This document shows positions 53,305 to 62,608 of a stretch of DNA of 64,000 nucleotides, in pieces. The DNA is taken from assembly GCF_027944115.1 (NCBI RefSeq), contig NZ_JAPJZI010000001.1:744001-808000 (forward strand), in the 5' to 3' direction. The notes beneath the pieces were generated by a model that saw only the letters and a list, made by a program, of their open reading frames with translations, searched no databases and was not told where the DNA came from. The DNA comes from Hoeflea prorocentri. Its GTDB lineage: Bacteria; Pseudomonadota; Alphaproteobacteria; Rhizobiales; Rhizobiaceae. A program made the position numbers and the translations under genes. The stretch's first letter is position 1. Each line of letters opens with the position of its first letter.

Positions 53305-55376
53305 TGGCGAACTCCACAATTCGTGTCGCAACCGATGTCGGGGGTACGTTCACCGATCTGGTCTGTTTTGAAACCGATGAGAACGGCGCCTCCAGCATCC
53401 GTACTGCAAAGTCGGATACGACGCCGCCGGATTTTGAGAAGGGCGTCCTGAACGTTCTTGAAAAGGGCGGTGTCGATCCCGGAACGGTCGACTTTCTGGC
53501 GCATGGCACCACCGTTGTCATCAACGCTTTGACGGAGCGCAAGGGCGTCAAGGTCGGGCTCATCACCACAACAGGTTTTCGCGACATTCTTGAGATTGCC
53601 CGCGGTAACCGTCCCGACTTCTTCAATCTGCATTATAAAAAACCGCCACCCTTTGTGCCCCGTTATCTGCGTCGGGAGCTTCCGGGACGCATGAGCTACC
53701 GGGGCGAGGAGCTGCAACCGCTTGAGATGTCGGGCCTGCCTGCAATCCTCGACGGGTTCCGGGAAGAGGGTGTCGAGGCGGTCGCCATCTGTTTCCTTCA
53801 TTCTTATGCCAACCCCAAGCACGAACAGGCCGTTCTCGCTGAAGTGGGCAGGCTCTGGCCGGACGTCTCGGTTGTTTCATCGCACCAGATTACCCGCGAA
53901 TGGCGCGAATATGAGCGCACGAATACAGCGGTCCTGTCTGCCTATGTCCAGCCCATTGCGGAGCGTTATCTTTCAAGGCTGAGCGAAGGGCTGGCGAGCC
54001 GCGATTTCAAGGGCAGTCCCTATATCATGCAGTCCAATTGCGGTGTGGATTCCCTGGAGTCGGTGTCACGCATCCCCATCACAATGGTTGAATCGGGACC
54101 GGCATCCGGCTTCTGGGGCGCAGCGGAACTCGGCAAGCTCATCGATGAGCCCAACATCCTTGCGCTCGATATTGGCGGCACGACGGCCAAATGCTCGCTG
54201 ATCGAGAATGGCCAGGTCCGCATCATGACGGATTACTGGATCGAGAAGGACCGCACCTCGGCGGGATACCCGATCATGGTGCCCGTGGTTGACCTCGTGG
54301 AGATCGGCAATGGCGGCGGCTCCATCGCCTGGGTCGACGATTTCAAGAAGCTGCATGTGGGCCCCCAATCGGCCGGCGCTCTGCCGGGGCCTGCCGCCTA
54401 TGGCAAGGGCGGCACCGACGCGACCACCACGGACGCCAATCTTTATCTCGGGCGCATCAACAAGGACTATTTCTGCGGCGGCGAGATCGATGCGGACATG
54501 AATGCTGCCAATTCCGCGATTGAAACGGTCGCCGGCAAGCTTGGTGTGAACGCAAAAGAGGCGGCGCGTGGCATTGTGCGGATCGCCAACAACAACATGG
54601 TCAACGCGCTCAAGCTGGTGTCGCTGAACCGGGGTTTCGACCCGCGCGATTTCACACTTGTGGCCTTTGGCGGTGGCGGCGCCATGCATGCCGTGGCGCT
54701 GGCCGCCGAACTTGGCGTGAAGAAAGTGGTCGTCCCGGCAGGTGCGTCGGTGTTCTCGGCCTGGGGCATGATGATGTCTGATCTCAGGCGGGACTATTTT
54801 GTCACGCGTCTGGTCGATCTTTCCGAAGGCGGAGCAAGGGAGATCGAAGCGCTCTTTGCCGAGACGGAGGAGCAGGCGCGGGCGCAGTTCGCGCAGGAGG
54901 GCATTGACGGTGCGCGTGTATCATTCCTGCGTTTCGGCAAGTTCCGCTATCAGAATCAGGAGCACACGACCGAGGTGCTTGTGCCGGAAGGCGAGATTAC
55001 CGGTGAGCGCCTTGCCGAGATCGAGGCGCTTTTCCACGAGACCTATGAGCGCGAATACACCTACCGTCTGGACGCTCCGGTCGAGATGGTCGGCATCCAT
55101 CTGGTTGCCTCGGCCGAAGTCGGCAAGCTGACGATGAAAGAGCAGCCAATGGGCGATGCGGATGCGAGCCCTGCGATCAAGGGCAGGCGGAGCGTGGACT
55201 ACGCGCTCGACGGTGAGCATGAGAGCATGATCTTTGACGGGCTGGCTCTCAAGCCCGGCATGGCATTCGACGGACCGGCTATTGTTGAGGACCCCGGGAC
55301 CACGGTGGTCATCCACCCCGGCAGCAGCGCCCGGATCGATGCCTATGGCAATATTCATATCGAACTCGGCGCATAG
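53304..55376 (+). CDS. hyuA: Hydantoinase/oxoprolinase subunit A
   Basis: This 690-residue protein starts at the ATG at 53304 (GGGAGG site). The N-terminal domain shows the family opening VATDVGGTFTDLVCF. The catalytic block has DFLAHGTTVVINALTERKG, and the ATPase region contains ILALDIGGTTAKCSLI with the ASKHA-type phosphate loop. The C-terminal part matches the N-methylhydantoinase A and acetone carboxylase beta families. ATP-dependent ring opening of an imide or lactam (hydantoin or 5-oxoproline) is the characterised reaction. It needs a B subunit, of which two are encoded downstream. The true substrate is not known. Confidence 0.88.
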   Translation: MANSTIRVATDVGGTFTDLVCFETDENGASSIRTAKSDTTPPDFEKGVLNVLEKGGVDPGTVDFLAHGTTVVINALTERKGVKVGLITTTGFRDILEIARGNRPDFFNLHYKKPPPFVPRYLRRELPGRMSYRGEELQPLEMSGLPAILDGFREEGVEAVAICFLHSYANPKHEQAVLAEVGRLWPDVSVVSSHQITREWREYERTNTAVLSAYVQPIAERYLSRLSEGLASRDFKGSPYIMQSNCGVDSLESVSRIPITMVESGPASGFWGAAELGKLIDEPNILALDIGGTTAKCSLIENGQVRIMTDYWIEKDRTSAGYPIMVPVVDLVEIGNGGGSIAWVDDFKKLHVGPQSAGALPGPAAYGKGGTDATTTDANLYLGRINKDYFCGGEIDADMNAANSAIETVAGKLGVNAKEAARGIVRIANNNMVNALKLVSLNRGFDPRDFTLVAFGGGGAMHAVALAAELGVKKVVVPAGASVFSAWGMMMSDLRRDYFVTRLVDLSEGGAREIEALFAETEEQARAQFAQEGIDGARVSFLRFGKFRYQNQEHTTEVLVPEGEITGERLAEIEALFHETYEREYTYRLDAPVEMVGIHLVASAEVGKLTMKEQPMGDADASPAIKGRRSVDYALDGEHESMIFDGLALKPGMAFDGPAIVEDPGTTVVIHPGSSARIDAYGNIHIELGA

Positions 55377-55386
55377 GGAGGCGGTT

Positions 55387-57045
55387 ATGAGCAGCAACGA
55401 TCCGATCACGCTGGAAATCATCCAGAACTCGCTCCAGGCGACCGCCGATGAGATGTTCGCCGCCATGCGCAAGACGGCGATGAGTTCGATCATCTATGAG
55501 GTGCTCGATATGGGTACCGGCATTATGGACGCCAAGGGACAACTGGCGTCATCGGGCGCGGGCATTCCAGCCTTTATCGGTGTGCTCGACAAGGCGGTGC
55601 AGGTGATCATCGAGAAATTCGACAAGCCGGGCGATATTCAGCCCGGGGACGTCTTTACGACGAACGATCCCTATTATGGCGGCGTTACCCATCTGAACGA
55701 TATCGTCGTCGCAATGCCGGTCTTTGCCGACGGGCGCATCATCGCCTGGACCGCCAATATCGCGCACAACTCCGATGTCGGCGGCATGGCGCCGGGGTCG
55801 CTTTCGGGCGAGGCGACGGAAATTTTCCAGGAAGGTCTCCGGCTGCCGGCGGTCAAGATCATCTCAAAGGGCGAGCCGATCCGACCGGTGATGGACATCA
55901 TCAAGGTCAATTCCCGCATGCCCGACGTTCTGGAGGGCGATGTCTGGGCGGCTATTGCTTCGGTGAGAGTCGGGGACAAGCGGCTTGTAGAGCTGGCGGA
56001 AAAATACGGAACCGAGACCTTTGAACGGGCGATGTCGTCTTTCATGGACTTTGGCGAGGAGGTCTCGCGCAAGGCGCTTGCCGATCTGCCGCAAGGCACG
56101 TTTGAACTCTCCGAAGAGCAGGATGACGGGCGGATTTTCAATGTGAAGATCACCATCGGAGCGAACGAGTTCACCGTTGACCTGACGGATAATCCGGACC
56201 AGTCTGACAATCCGGTCAACACCAGCCGCGACGGAGTCATGGTCTGTGCGCAGATGATCTTCAAATCGCTGACCGATCCCTATTCACCGGCCAATGGCGG
56301 CTCGTTCCGCCCGATCAATCTACTGACCCGCGAAGGCTCGGTCTTTCACGCAAAGGAGCCGGCGCCGATCGGTTTCTATTACGAAATCGAGCTTCGGGTT
56401 TACGATCTGATGTGGCGCTGCCTTGCGCCGCATATGCCGGAACGTCTGGCCGCAGGCCATTTTGCCTCCGTCTGCGGTACATTTATCGGCGGTATCCATC
56501 CCGATACCGGGCGGCAGTATACGATCATCGAACCGCAGCTCGGCGGCTGGGGCGCGAGCCGTGATGGCGATGGAAACAGCGCTGTTTTCTGCGGTTTTCA
56601 TGGCGAGACCTACAATTGTCCGGCGGAGATTAACGAGGCGCGCAACGGGCTTTATGTCGACCGTCTGGAGCTCAACATGGAACCCGGCGGAGAGGGTCGC
56701 TTCACAGGTGGGCGTGGCATTGTCATGGACTACCGCGTGCGGGCCGACAACGGCTTTCTGACAGCCGGTTATACGCGCTCGAAGTTCCCTGCCTGGTCCA
56801 TCGATGGCGGGCGGGAAGGGTCTCCCAACTATGTGGAATTCCGGCCCAAGGAGGGAGAAACCGAGCGCTATGCATTTGTTTCCGGTCTTGCCACCAAAAA
56901 GGACGATGTCATTCGCGTGGTGACCGGAAACGGCGCCGGGCTGGGCGATCCGAAGGAACGCGATCCCGATGCGGTGCGCCGCGATGTGAAAAACGAACTC
57001 ATCAGCCCTGAGCGGGCCGAAGAGATTTATGGCGTGAAAAGCTGA
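55387..57045 (+). CDS. hyuB: Hydantoinase/oxoprolinase subunit B, first copy
   Basis: From the ATG at 55387 the product has 552 residues. The N terminus matches the family as ITLEIIQNSLQATADEMFAAMRKTAMSSIIYEVLDMGTG. Other hallmarks are GDVFTTNDPYYGGVTHLND, ANIAHNSDVGGMAPGS, RDGVMVCAQMIF and the C-terminal glycine-rich TGNGAGLGDPKERDP. Together with HyuA it should form the ATP-dependent amidohydrolase. It lies 10 bases after hyuA. A hairpin-rich intercistronic segment separates it from the peptidase gene. Confidence 0.88.
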   Translation: MSSNDPITLEIIQNSLQATADEMFAAMRKTAMSSIIYEVLDMGTGIMDAKGQLASSGAGIPAFIGVLDKAVQVIIEKFDKPGDIQPGDVFTTNDPYYGGVTHLNDIVVAMPVFADGRIIAWTANIAHNSDVGGMAPGSLSGEATEIFQEGLRLPAVKIISKGEPIRPVMDIIKVNSRMPDVLEGDVWAAIASVRVGDKRLVELAEKYGTETFERAMSSFMDFGEEVSRKALADLPQGTFELSEEQDDGRIFNVKITIGANEFTVDLTDNPDQSDNPVNTSRDGVMVCAQMIFKSLTDPYSPANGGSFRPINLLTREGSVFHAKEPAPIGFYYEIELRVYDLMWRCLAPHMPERLAAGHFASVCGTFIGGIHPDTGRQYTIIEPQLGGWGASRDGDGNSAVFCGFHGETYNCPAEINEARNGLYVDRLELNMEPGGEGRFTGGRGIVMDYRVRADNGFLTAGYTRSKFPAWSIDGGREGSPNYVEFRPKEGETERYAFVSGLATKKDDVIRVVTGNGAGLGDPKERDPDAVRRDVKNELISPERAEEIYGVKS

Positions 57046-57058
57046 CATGACCGGGAGG

Positions 57059-57090
57059 CAGCCGCACCACATTCATATGCGGCTGTGGTG
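57059..57090 (+). promoter_or_regulatory. Mutually exclusive hairpins between hyuB and the peptidase gene
   Basis: Two perfect stems share bases. CAGCCGCA (57059-57066) pairs with TGCGGCTG (57078-57085), or CACCACA (57065-57071) pairs with TGTGGTG (57084-57090). No T tract follows, so this is not a standard terminator. Alternating RNA folds just upstream of the next ribosome site could adjust expression or mRNA stability. The function is inferred only. Confidence 0.45.
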
Positions 57091-57120
57091 ATGGCGGACC
57101 TGAATTTTAAAGAGGATATG

Positions 57121-58221
57121 ATGACCAATACGATTGCAGACAAGATCAATGCGTTGCGCAGCCGCATGGCGGAGGAGAGTGTCGATCTGATTGCCATTGG
57201 CCCGGGCGCGCACATGAAATGGCTGCTCGGATTTTACCCGCATCCGGATGAGCGTCCGTGCCTGTTGTTCGTTAGCCGAACGGCTGAGACCTTTTTGATG
57301 CCGGCGATGAATGCCGAGGGGACCCGGCAGGAGACCGATATCGGCTTTCATACCTGGGACGATGCGGACGGCCCCGACGCGGCCTTGAAAGCCGCGCTCA
57401 GCGAGATTGGGGCAGAGGGTGCGCGCAACGTTGTTGTCGATGAGGCCATGCGTGCCGATTTTGCCTTGCTTGTGCTGGATGCCTTACCCGGAGCCGTCCA
57501 CAGTTTCACCGGCGCAACTTTGGGCGCGCTCAGAATGCGCAAGGGTGACGATGAATATCGCGAACTGAAAAAGAACGCGCTTTTGGCCGACGAAGCCATG
57601 AAAGCGGCCTTTGCTGCCGCGCGTCCCGGCATGAGTGAAATTGAACTCGCGGATGTTATTTCGCAGAGCTTTATCGCCAATGGCGCGCGCCCCTTATTCC
57701 GCATTGTCGGGACAGGCGGGAATGGTGCGTTTCCGCATCACCACACCGGAGAAACGGTCATTCAGGCCGGCGATGTGATTGTCATCGATATCGGGGCGCA
57801 GGCCGGCAACTATCCGTCCGACATCACCCGTTCCGTTGTCGTGGGCGATGCGCCGGACGACTATGACAAAGTGCACGCGATCGTCGACAGTGCGGTCAAA
57901 GCGGCCATGGGTGCGGCGAAACCCGGTGTCAAAGCCCGGGATGTCGATGCGGCGGCGCGCAAGGTCATTGCCGATGCAGGCTACGGGGAATATTTCGTAC
58001 ACCGCACTGGTCACGGCATGGGCATTGAAGTGCATGAGCCGCCTTACATCACATCGACATCGGATACTGTCCTTGAAGAGGGCATGGTGTTTTCCATCGA
58101 GCCAGGCATCTATCTACCGGGTCGGTTCGGCATCCGGCTGGAGGACATCGTGATCCTTCGTGCCGATGGCCCCGAAATCCTCTCAGAATTGCCGCGCGAT
58201 GCGCACAAAGTGAGCGTATAG
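57121..58221 (+). CDS. M24 family metallopeptidase (Xaa-Pro dipeptidase-like)
   Basis: I choose the ATG at 57121 (AGAGG five bases before), giving 366 residues. An N-terminal creatinase-N-like domain (about residues 1-130) precedes the pita-bread catalytic domain. All five metal ligands are visible: Asp in VIVIDIGAQ, Asp in SDITRS, His in HRTGHGMGIEVHEPP, Glu in SIEPGIYLP and Glu in IRLEDIV. Their presence rules out creatinase, which lost them. This suggests cleavage of a dipeptide with proline-like or blocked ends. It sits between two hyuB genes, so it may release or process the HyuAB substrate or product. Confidence 0.88.
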   Translation: MTNTIADKINALRSRMAEESVDLIAIGPGAHMKWLLGFYPHPDERPCLLFVSRTAETFLMPAMNAEGTRQETDIGFHTWDDADGPDAALKAALSEIGAEGARNVVVDEAMRADFALLVLDALPGAVHSFTGATLGALRMRKGDDEYRELKKNALLADEAMKAAFAAARPGMSEIELADVISQSFIANGARPLFRIVGTGGNGAFPHHHTGETVIQAGDVIVIDIGAQAGNYPSDITRSVVVGDAPDDYDKVHAIVDSAVKAAMGAAKPGVKARDVDAAARKVIADAGYGEYFVHRTGHGMGIEVHEPPYITSTSDTVLEEGMVFSIEPGIYLPGRFGIRLEDIVILRADGPEILSELPRDAHKVSV

Positions 58222-58224
58222 GCG

Positions 58225-59796
58225 ATGGCTCCGGCACCGGGGGAAGACCCGTTCACCACGGCCGTTATCCAGGCGAGCCTCGTTGCAGCGGCCGATGAGA
58301 TGTTCGCCGTGCTGCGCAAGACGGCGATGAGCCCGATCATTTACGAGGTTTTGGATGTCGGCACGGGCATAACGGATGGCGAAGGCAATCTTGTCAGTTC
58401 CGGAGCAGGAATTCCGACCTTTGTCGGCGTGCTGGACAAGGCCGTGCGGCGCATTCTGGAACTGCACGGCATGGAGGCGATACGGCCGGGTGATCTGTTC
58501 ATCACCAACGATCCCTACTATGGCGGCGTGACGCACCTTAACGACGTTGTGCTGGCGCTGCCGGTCTTTGCCGAGGGCAGACTCATCGCCTGGTGCGCCA
58601 CGATTGCCCATTGGAACGATATTGGCGGACGGGTGGCCGGGTCAATGTCGACCGAGGCAACGGAGATATTCCAGGAAGGTTTGAGGTTGCCAGCGGTCCG
58701 GCTTTTCGAGGCCGGCGAAAAAGTCGGGTCGGTCTTCGATATCATTGCTGCCAATTCTCGGTTGCCGGATTTTGCGAATGGCGATTTGTGGGCGCAGGTC
58801 GCCGCTTGCCGCATCGCCGAGCGGCGCATTGCCCAACTGACGCAAGCGCATGGCATCGAGGCCTTTGACGCCGCGCTCGTTTCGCTGTTCGAAGGGGGGG
58901 AAAAGAGAGGTCTTGCCGGGCTTCGAGACCTGCCGCAGGGGACCTACGAGATCCAAGAGGAGCAGGATGACGGTGCGCTGTGGCGCGCCGCGATCACCAT
59001 CGCAAGCGACCGGTTCACCGTTGATTTGCGCGGCAATCCGTCGATGCGTGATGCGCCCTATAACACCAGCCGGGACGGGGCTGTGATCTCGGCGCAGATG
59101 ATCTTCAAGGCGCTGACCGATCCGTCGCTCTTTGCCAATGCCGGTTCCTTCCGGCCTCTGCAAGTCATAACGGAGCCGGGCACTGTCTTCCATGCAACCG
59201 GAAACACGCCACACGGCTATTATTTTGAAACCCGCATTCGTCTTTACGACATGCTGTGGCAATGTCTGGCGCGTGCCATGCCGGAGCGCTTGCCGGCGGG
59301 GCACTTTGCTTCCATCTGCGGCACGGTTTTGGCCGGCGAACATCCCGATACCGGTCGCAGATACACAATGGTCGAGCCGCAAATGGGCGGTTGGGGCGCG
59401 ACCTCCAGCCGCGACGGGCTCGACGCGATGTATTCATGCAGTCATGGTGAGACTTACAATTGTCCGGTCGAAGTCGCCGAGGCGCGCTACGGTCTGGGTG
59501 TCGACTACAAGAGGCTCAGCGACGGCGATGAAGGGCAGGGCCGCTTCATTGGCGGAAAAGGGCTCTCTGTCTGTTACAGCCTGCGCGGCGAGGCGCTGCT
59601 TTCGGCCGGCTACAGCAGAAACAGAATTCCAGTCTGGGGGCTGGCGGGCGGCCAAACGGGTGGAACCAACGGCTTTGCCATAATGCGTGGTGACAGAACG
59701 CGCGAGCCGCGGGCGTTTGCCAGCGGCGTTGAGCTGAAATCGGGCGACAGGATTGAGATCGACACCGCCAATGGCGGAGGTTGGGGTGAGCGCTGA
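58225..59796 (+). CDS. hyuB: Hydantoinase/oxoprolinase subunit B, second copy
   Basis: This 523-residue protein is clearly a paralogue of the upstream HyuB. Both share the DEMFAVLRKTAMSPIIYEV type opening, SSGAGIPTFVGVLDKAV, TNDPYYGGVTHLND and the RDG-x-x-SAQMIFKALTDPS block. They differ throughout at other positions and in loop lengths. It starts three bases after the peptidase stop. No second hyuA is present nearby, so it may share the single HyuA or act with a subunit elsewhere. The duplication may be old, since identity looks moderate. Confidence 0.86.
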   Translation: MAPAPGEDPFTTAVIQASLVAAADEMFAVLRKTAMSPIIYEVLDVGTGITDGEGNLVSSGAGIPTFVGVLDKAVRRILELHGMEAIRPGDLFITNDPYYGGVTHLNDVVLALPVFAEGRLIAWCATIAHWNDIGGRVAGSMSTEATEIFQEGLRLPAVRLFEAGEKVGSVFDIIAANSRLPDFANGDLWAQVAACRIAERRIAQLTQAHGIEAFDAALVSLFEGGEKRGLAGLRDLPQGTYEIQEEQDDGALWRAAITIASDRFTVDLRGNPSMRDAPYNTSRDGAVISAQMIFKALTDPSLFANAGSFRPLQVITEPGTVFHATGNTPHGYYFETRIRLYDMLWQCLARAMPERLPAGHFASICGTVLAGEHPDTGRRYTMVEPQMGGWGATSSRDGLDAMYSCSHGETYNCPVEVAEARYGLGVDYKRLSDGDEGQGRFIGGKGLSVCYSLRGEALLSAGYSRNRIPVWGLAGGQTGGTNGFAIMRGDRTREPRAFASGVELKSGDRIEIDTANGGGWGER

Positions 59797-59896
59797 AAAC
59801 CGATCCACAGCGCTTCAGGGAATTGAAATATGCGCGTCACACTGTGCGGATAAACCTGAGTGTCAATTCAAGTTTAATCCACACAGGTGCTTACCC

Positions 59897-60877
59897 ATGA
59901 AAAGACTGATCCTTACATCCATTGCCGCTATGGCGCTGGCTGGCCAGGCCCTGGCTGCCGATGTCTCCGGCAAGCTGGTGCTCTACACATCGCAGCCGAA
60001 CAAGGATGCGCAGGCAACCGTCGATGCCTTCAAGGCAAAATATCCCGATGTCGAGGTCGAGTGGATCCGGGACGGGACAACCAAGGTGATGGCCAAGCTG
60101 CGTGCGGAGTTCGAGGCCGGCGCGCCGCAGCCCGACGTGTTGCTGATTGCTGACATGGTGACGATGGAGGGCCTGAAAGCCGAAGGTCGGTTGATGGCCT
60201 ATGAGGGCGCCGATATCACCGCCTACGATCCGGCGATCATGGACAAGGATAAAACCTATTTCTCAACCAAGCTGATCACCTCCGGCATTATGTACAACAC
60301 CAATGCCCCGATGAAACCGACATCTTACAGCGATCTTCTGAAACCGGATGCAAAGGACAAACTGGCCATGCCGTCGCCGCTGACCTCGGGTGCGGCAACG
60401 ATCCACATGGCAGCGCTGACAGGCAATCCGGAGCTGGGCTGGGATTATTATGAAGGTCTCGCTGAACAGGGCGCCAACCCCAAGGGGGGCAATGGCGGAA
60501 CCTACAAGGCCATTGCCGGCGGTGAGAAGCTCTATGGCTTCGTCGTCGATTTCCTGCCGATCCGAAACAAGCTTGAGGGCGCGCCGGTCGAGTTTGTCTT
60601 TCCGGCCGAAGGCGTTTCCGCCGTGACCGAGCCCGTCGCCATCCTATCGACGGCGAAGAACCCCGATGCTGCCAAGGCTTTTGTCGATTTCCTGATTTCG
60701 GAAGACGGTCAGAAGCTCGCCGCCGGCCAGGGTTATCTTGCCGCACACCCCGCGATCGATCCTCCCAAGGGATTTCCGCCGCGCGATCAGATCAAGCTCA
60801 TGCCTTTCGATCCTGCCGCGGCGCTTGCGGACGACAAGGAAAACAAGATGAAGTTTACGGAAATTTTTGGCGGCTGA
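59897..60877 (+). CDS. ABC transporter substrate-binding protein, AfuA/FbpA-like
   Basis: The start at 59897 (AGGTG site) gives 326 residues with a Sec signal peptide (MKRLILTSIAAMALAGQALA). The mature opening ADVSGKLVLYTSQPNKDAQATVD is typical of the family 1 group for iron(III), 2-aminoethylphosphonate or sugar phosphates. Fe(III)-type tyrosine pairs near the C terminus are not evident, so iron is not assured. There is no proof of a link to the upstream Hyu genes, since 100 bases separate them. The permease gene follows three bases later. Confidence 0.86.
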   Translation: MKRLILTSIAAMALAGQALAADVSGKLVLYTSQPNKDAQATVDAFKAKYPDVEVEWIRDGTTKVMAKLRAEFEAGAPQPDVLLIADMVTMEGLKAEGRLMAYEGADITAYDPAIMDKDKTYFSTKLITSGIMYNTNAPMKPTSYSDLLKPDAKDKLAMPSPLTSGAATIHMAALTGNPELGWDYYEGLAEQGANPKGGNGGTYKAIAGGEKLYGFVVDFLPIRNKLEGAPVEFVFPAEGVSAVTEPVAILSTAKNPDAAKAFVDFLISEDGQKLAAGQGYLAAHPAIDPPKGFPPRDQIKLMPFDPAAALADDKENKMKFTEIFGG

Positions 60878-60880
60878 TAT

Positions 60881-62587
60881 TTGCGCAAAGTCCTGACTGT
60901 GAGCGGCGAGGGGGCAACCCTCGCCGTTCTTTTGCTGATTTCCCTGTTTCTTTTCGGGTTGCCCTTGCTCCTGCTGCTTGAGACGGGTCTTTCCGACGGG
61001 CAGGGCTGGTCGATCGCTCCTCTCTTGGGTGCGATGGAGAGTCGATCCGTCCTGCGGGCGCTTTGGCATTCATTGGAAAGCAGTTTTCTCTCCGCGCTCT
61101 TTGCACTTGGTCTCGGTACCGTTATGGCGGTGATTATCGGTCTTACCGATGTACGGGCGAAGGCGGTCCTGGTCTTTCTAGTTCTTTTGCCGATGATGAT
61201 ACCGCCGCATGTGACGGCGATCGCGTGGATACAGGCGCTTGGTCCTTCCAGTCCCATATTGCAGTGGCTGTCCATCGCGCCGCCGCTGGGCAGCACCCAC
61301 CCGCTCTATTCGCGCGGGGGTGTCGTCTTCCTTCTGGGCATCCAGCATGCCCCGCTGGTGTTTCTTCTCGTCAGGGCCGGCCTGCGCGGATTGCCCAAGG
61401 ACCTTTTCGATTCCGCGCGGGTAAGCGGGGCGAGGCCGCAGCTGGTCATCCGACGCATTCTGGTACCGCTCCTCGTGCCGTCTCTGATCGCCGGATTTGC
61501 ACTGGCATTTGTTTCGGCGCTCGGGAATTTCGGCATTACGGCGCTGCTGGGAATTCCTGCGCGTTATACCACCCTGCCGGTGCTGATCTGGCGCAGGCTT
61601 GCGAGTTTCGGACCGGATGTTCTCACCGATGTTGCGGTTCTCGCCGTTATCATCGCCTTTGTTGCGATTGTGGTGGTTATGGCCCAGATCGCCTGGCAGA
61701 ACCGGGCGAAAATCGGCCTTATCAGCCAGTCGCAGCAGCCCCTGCGCATCGTGCTGGGCCGCTGGCGACCCGTTGCCGAGGCTCTGATTCTTCTGATCAT
61801 CGCCGCAACCCTTGTCCTGCCGATTGCCTCGCTGCTTGCAACCTCCCTGGTTCGCACATACGGGCTGCCTCTTGCCGCCGAGACGTTCACTCTGGCAAAT
61901 TATCTGGAAGTTCTGGTCCGCCAGTCGGTGACGCTCAGGGCCTTTGCCAATTCCACGCTGATTGCAGGTTCGGCGGCGATCATGCTCGGCTTTTTTGCGG
62001 CCTTTGTGGGATATTACCTGAACCAGAGGGGCGCACGCCGTATTATGGCGGGCGGCATTGCGGGCATGGGAGACATCGCCTATGCCATCCCGGGCCTGGT
62101 GATATCGGTCGGTTTTATCCTGGCCTTTATCAAACCTCTGCCGCTTGTGAATGTCTCCCTTTACGGGACCTGGGGGATCATTTTTCTTGCCTATCTTTGC
62201 GCCTTCTTCTCGATTGCGCTAAAGCCAGTCGGCGCGGCCTACGGGCAGCTCGACCGGTCGCTTGATGATGCGGCGCGTGTTGCCGGAGCCCGTTTCTTCC
62301 TGAGGATCAAGCGTATCTTTCTGCCTTTGGTGATGCCGTCCGCTGCCTCCGGCGCCATTCTGGTATTTCTGACGGCCTACAATGAGGTCACCGTATCGGC
62401 GCTCCTCTGGTCGACGGGCAATGAGACCATCGGAACGACCATTTTCAACTATGAGGATGGCGGCTACACGACGCTCGCGGCCGCCATGTCGAGCATAACC
62501 GTCCTTGCAACCGTCCTTTTGATGCTGGCGCTTAACCTTTTCTCGGGCCGGATGCCGGCCGGTGTCATTCCCTGGCGCGATGAATGA
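60881..62587 (+). CDS. ABC transporter permease, fused double-domain (FbpB/AfuB-like)
   Basis: This 568-residue permease begins with TTG at 60881, four bases after the binding-protein stop. It has two homologous six-helix halves, each with an EAA-like docking loop: DSARVSGARPQLVIRRILVPL in the first half and DDAARVAGARFFLRIKRIFLPLV in the second. This two-domain form is standard for Fe(III)- and phosphonate-type importers. The single chain can form the whole channel. The partner ATPase is encoded convergently downstream, not in the same operon. Confidence 0.88.
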   Translation: MRKVLTVSGEGATLAVLLLISLFLFGLPLLLLLETGLSDGQGWSIAPLLGAMESRSVLRALWHSLESSFLSALFALGLGTVMAVIIGLTDVRAKAVLVFLVLLPMMIPPHVTAIAWIQALGPSSPILQWLSIAPPLGSTHPLYSRGGVVFLLGIQHAPLVFLLVRAGLRGLPKDLFDSARVSGARPQLVIRRILVPLLVPSLIAGFALAFVSALGNFGITALLGIPARYTTLPVLIWRRLASFGPDVLTDVAVLAVIIAFVAIVVVMAQIAWQNRAKIGLISQSQQPLRIVLGRWRPVAEALILLIIAATLVLPIASLLATSLVRTYGLPLAAETFTLANYLEVLVRQSVTLRAFANSTLIAGSAAIMLGFFAAFVGYYLNQRGARRIMAGGIAGMGDIAYAIPGLVISVGFILAFIKPLPLVNVSLYGTWGIIFLAYLCAFFSIALKPVGAAYGQLDRSLDDAARVAGARFFLRIKRIFLPLVMPSAASGAILVFLTAYNEVTVSALLWSTGNETIGTTIFNYEDGGYTTLAAAMSSITVLATVLLMLALNLFSGRMPAGVIPWRDE

Positions 62588-62608
62588 CCGGGTGCGCCGC
62601 GTGAGGCT

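Noticed and set aside
57121-58221. Creatinase assignment for the M24 protein and a creatinine pathway reading of the cluster
   Set aside because: All five metal ligands of the peptidases are present, whereas creatinase lacks them, and there is no creatininase or sarcosine oxidase gene.
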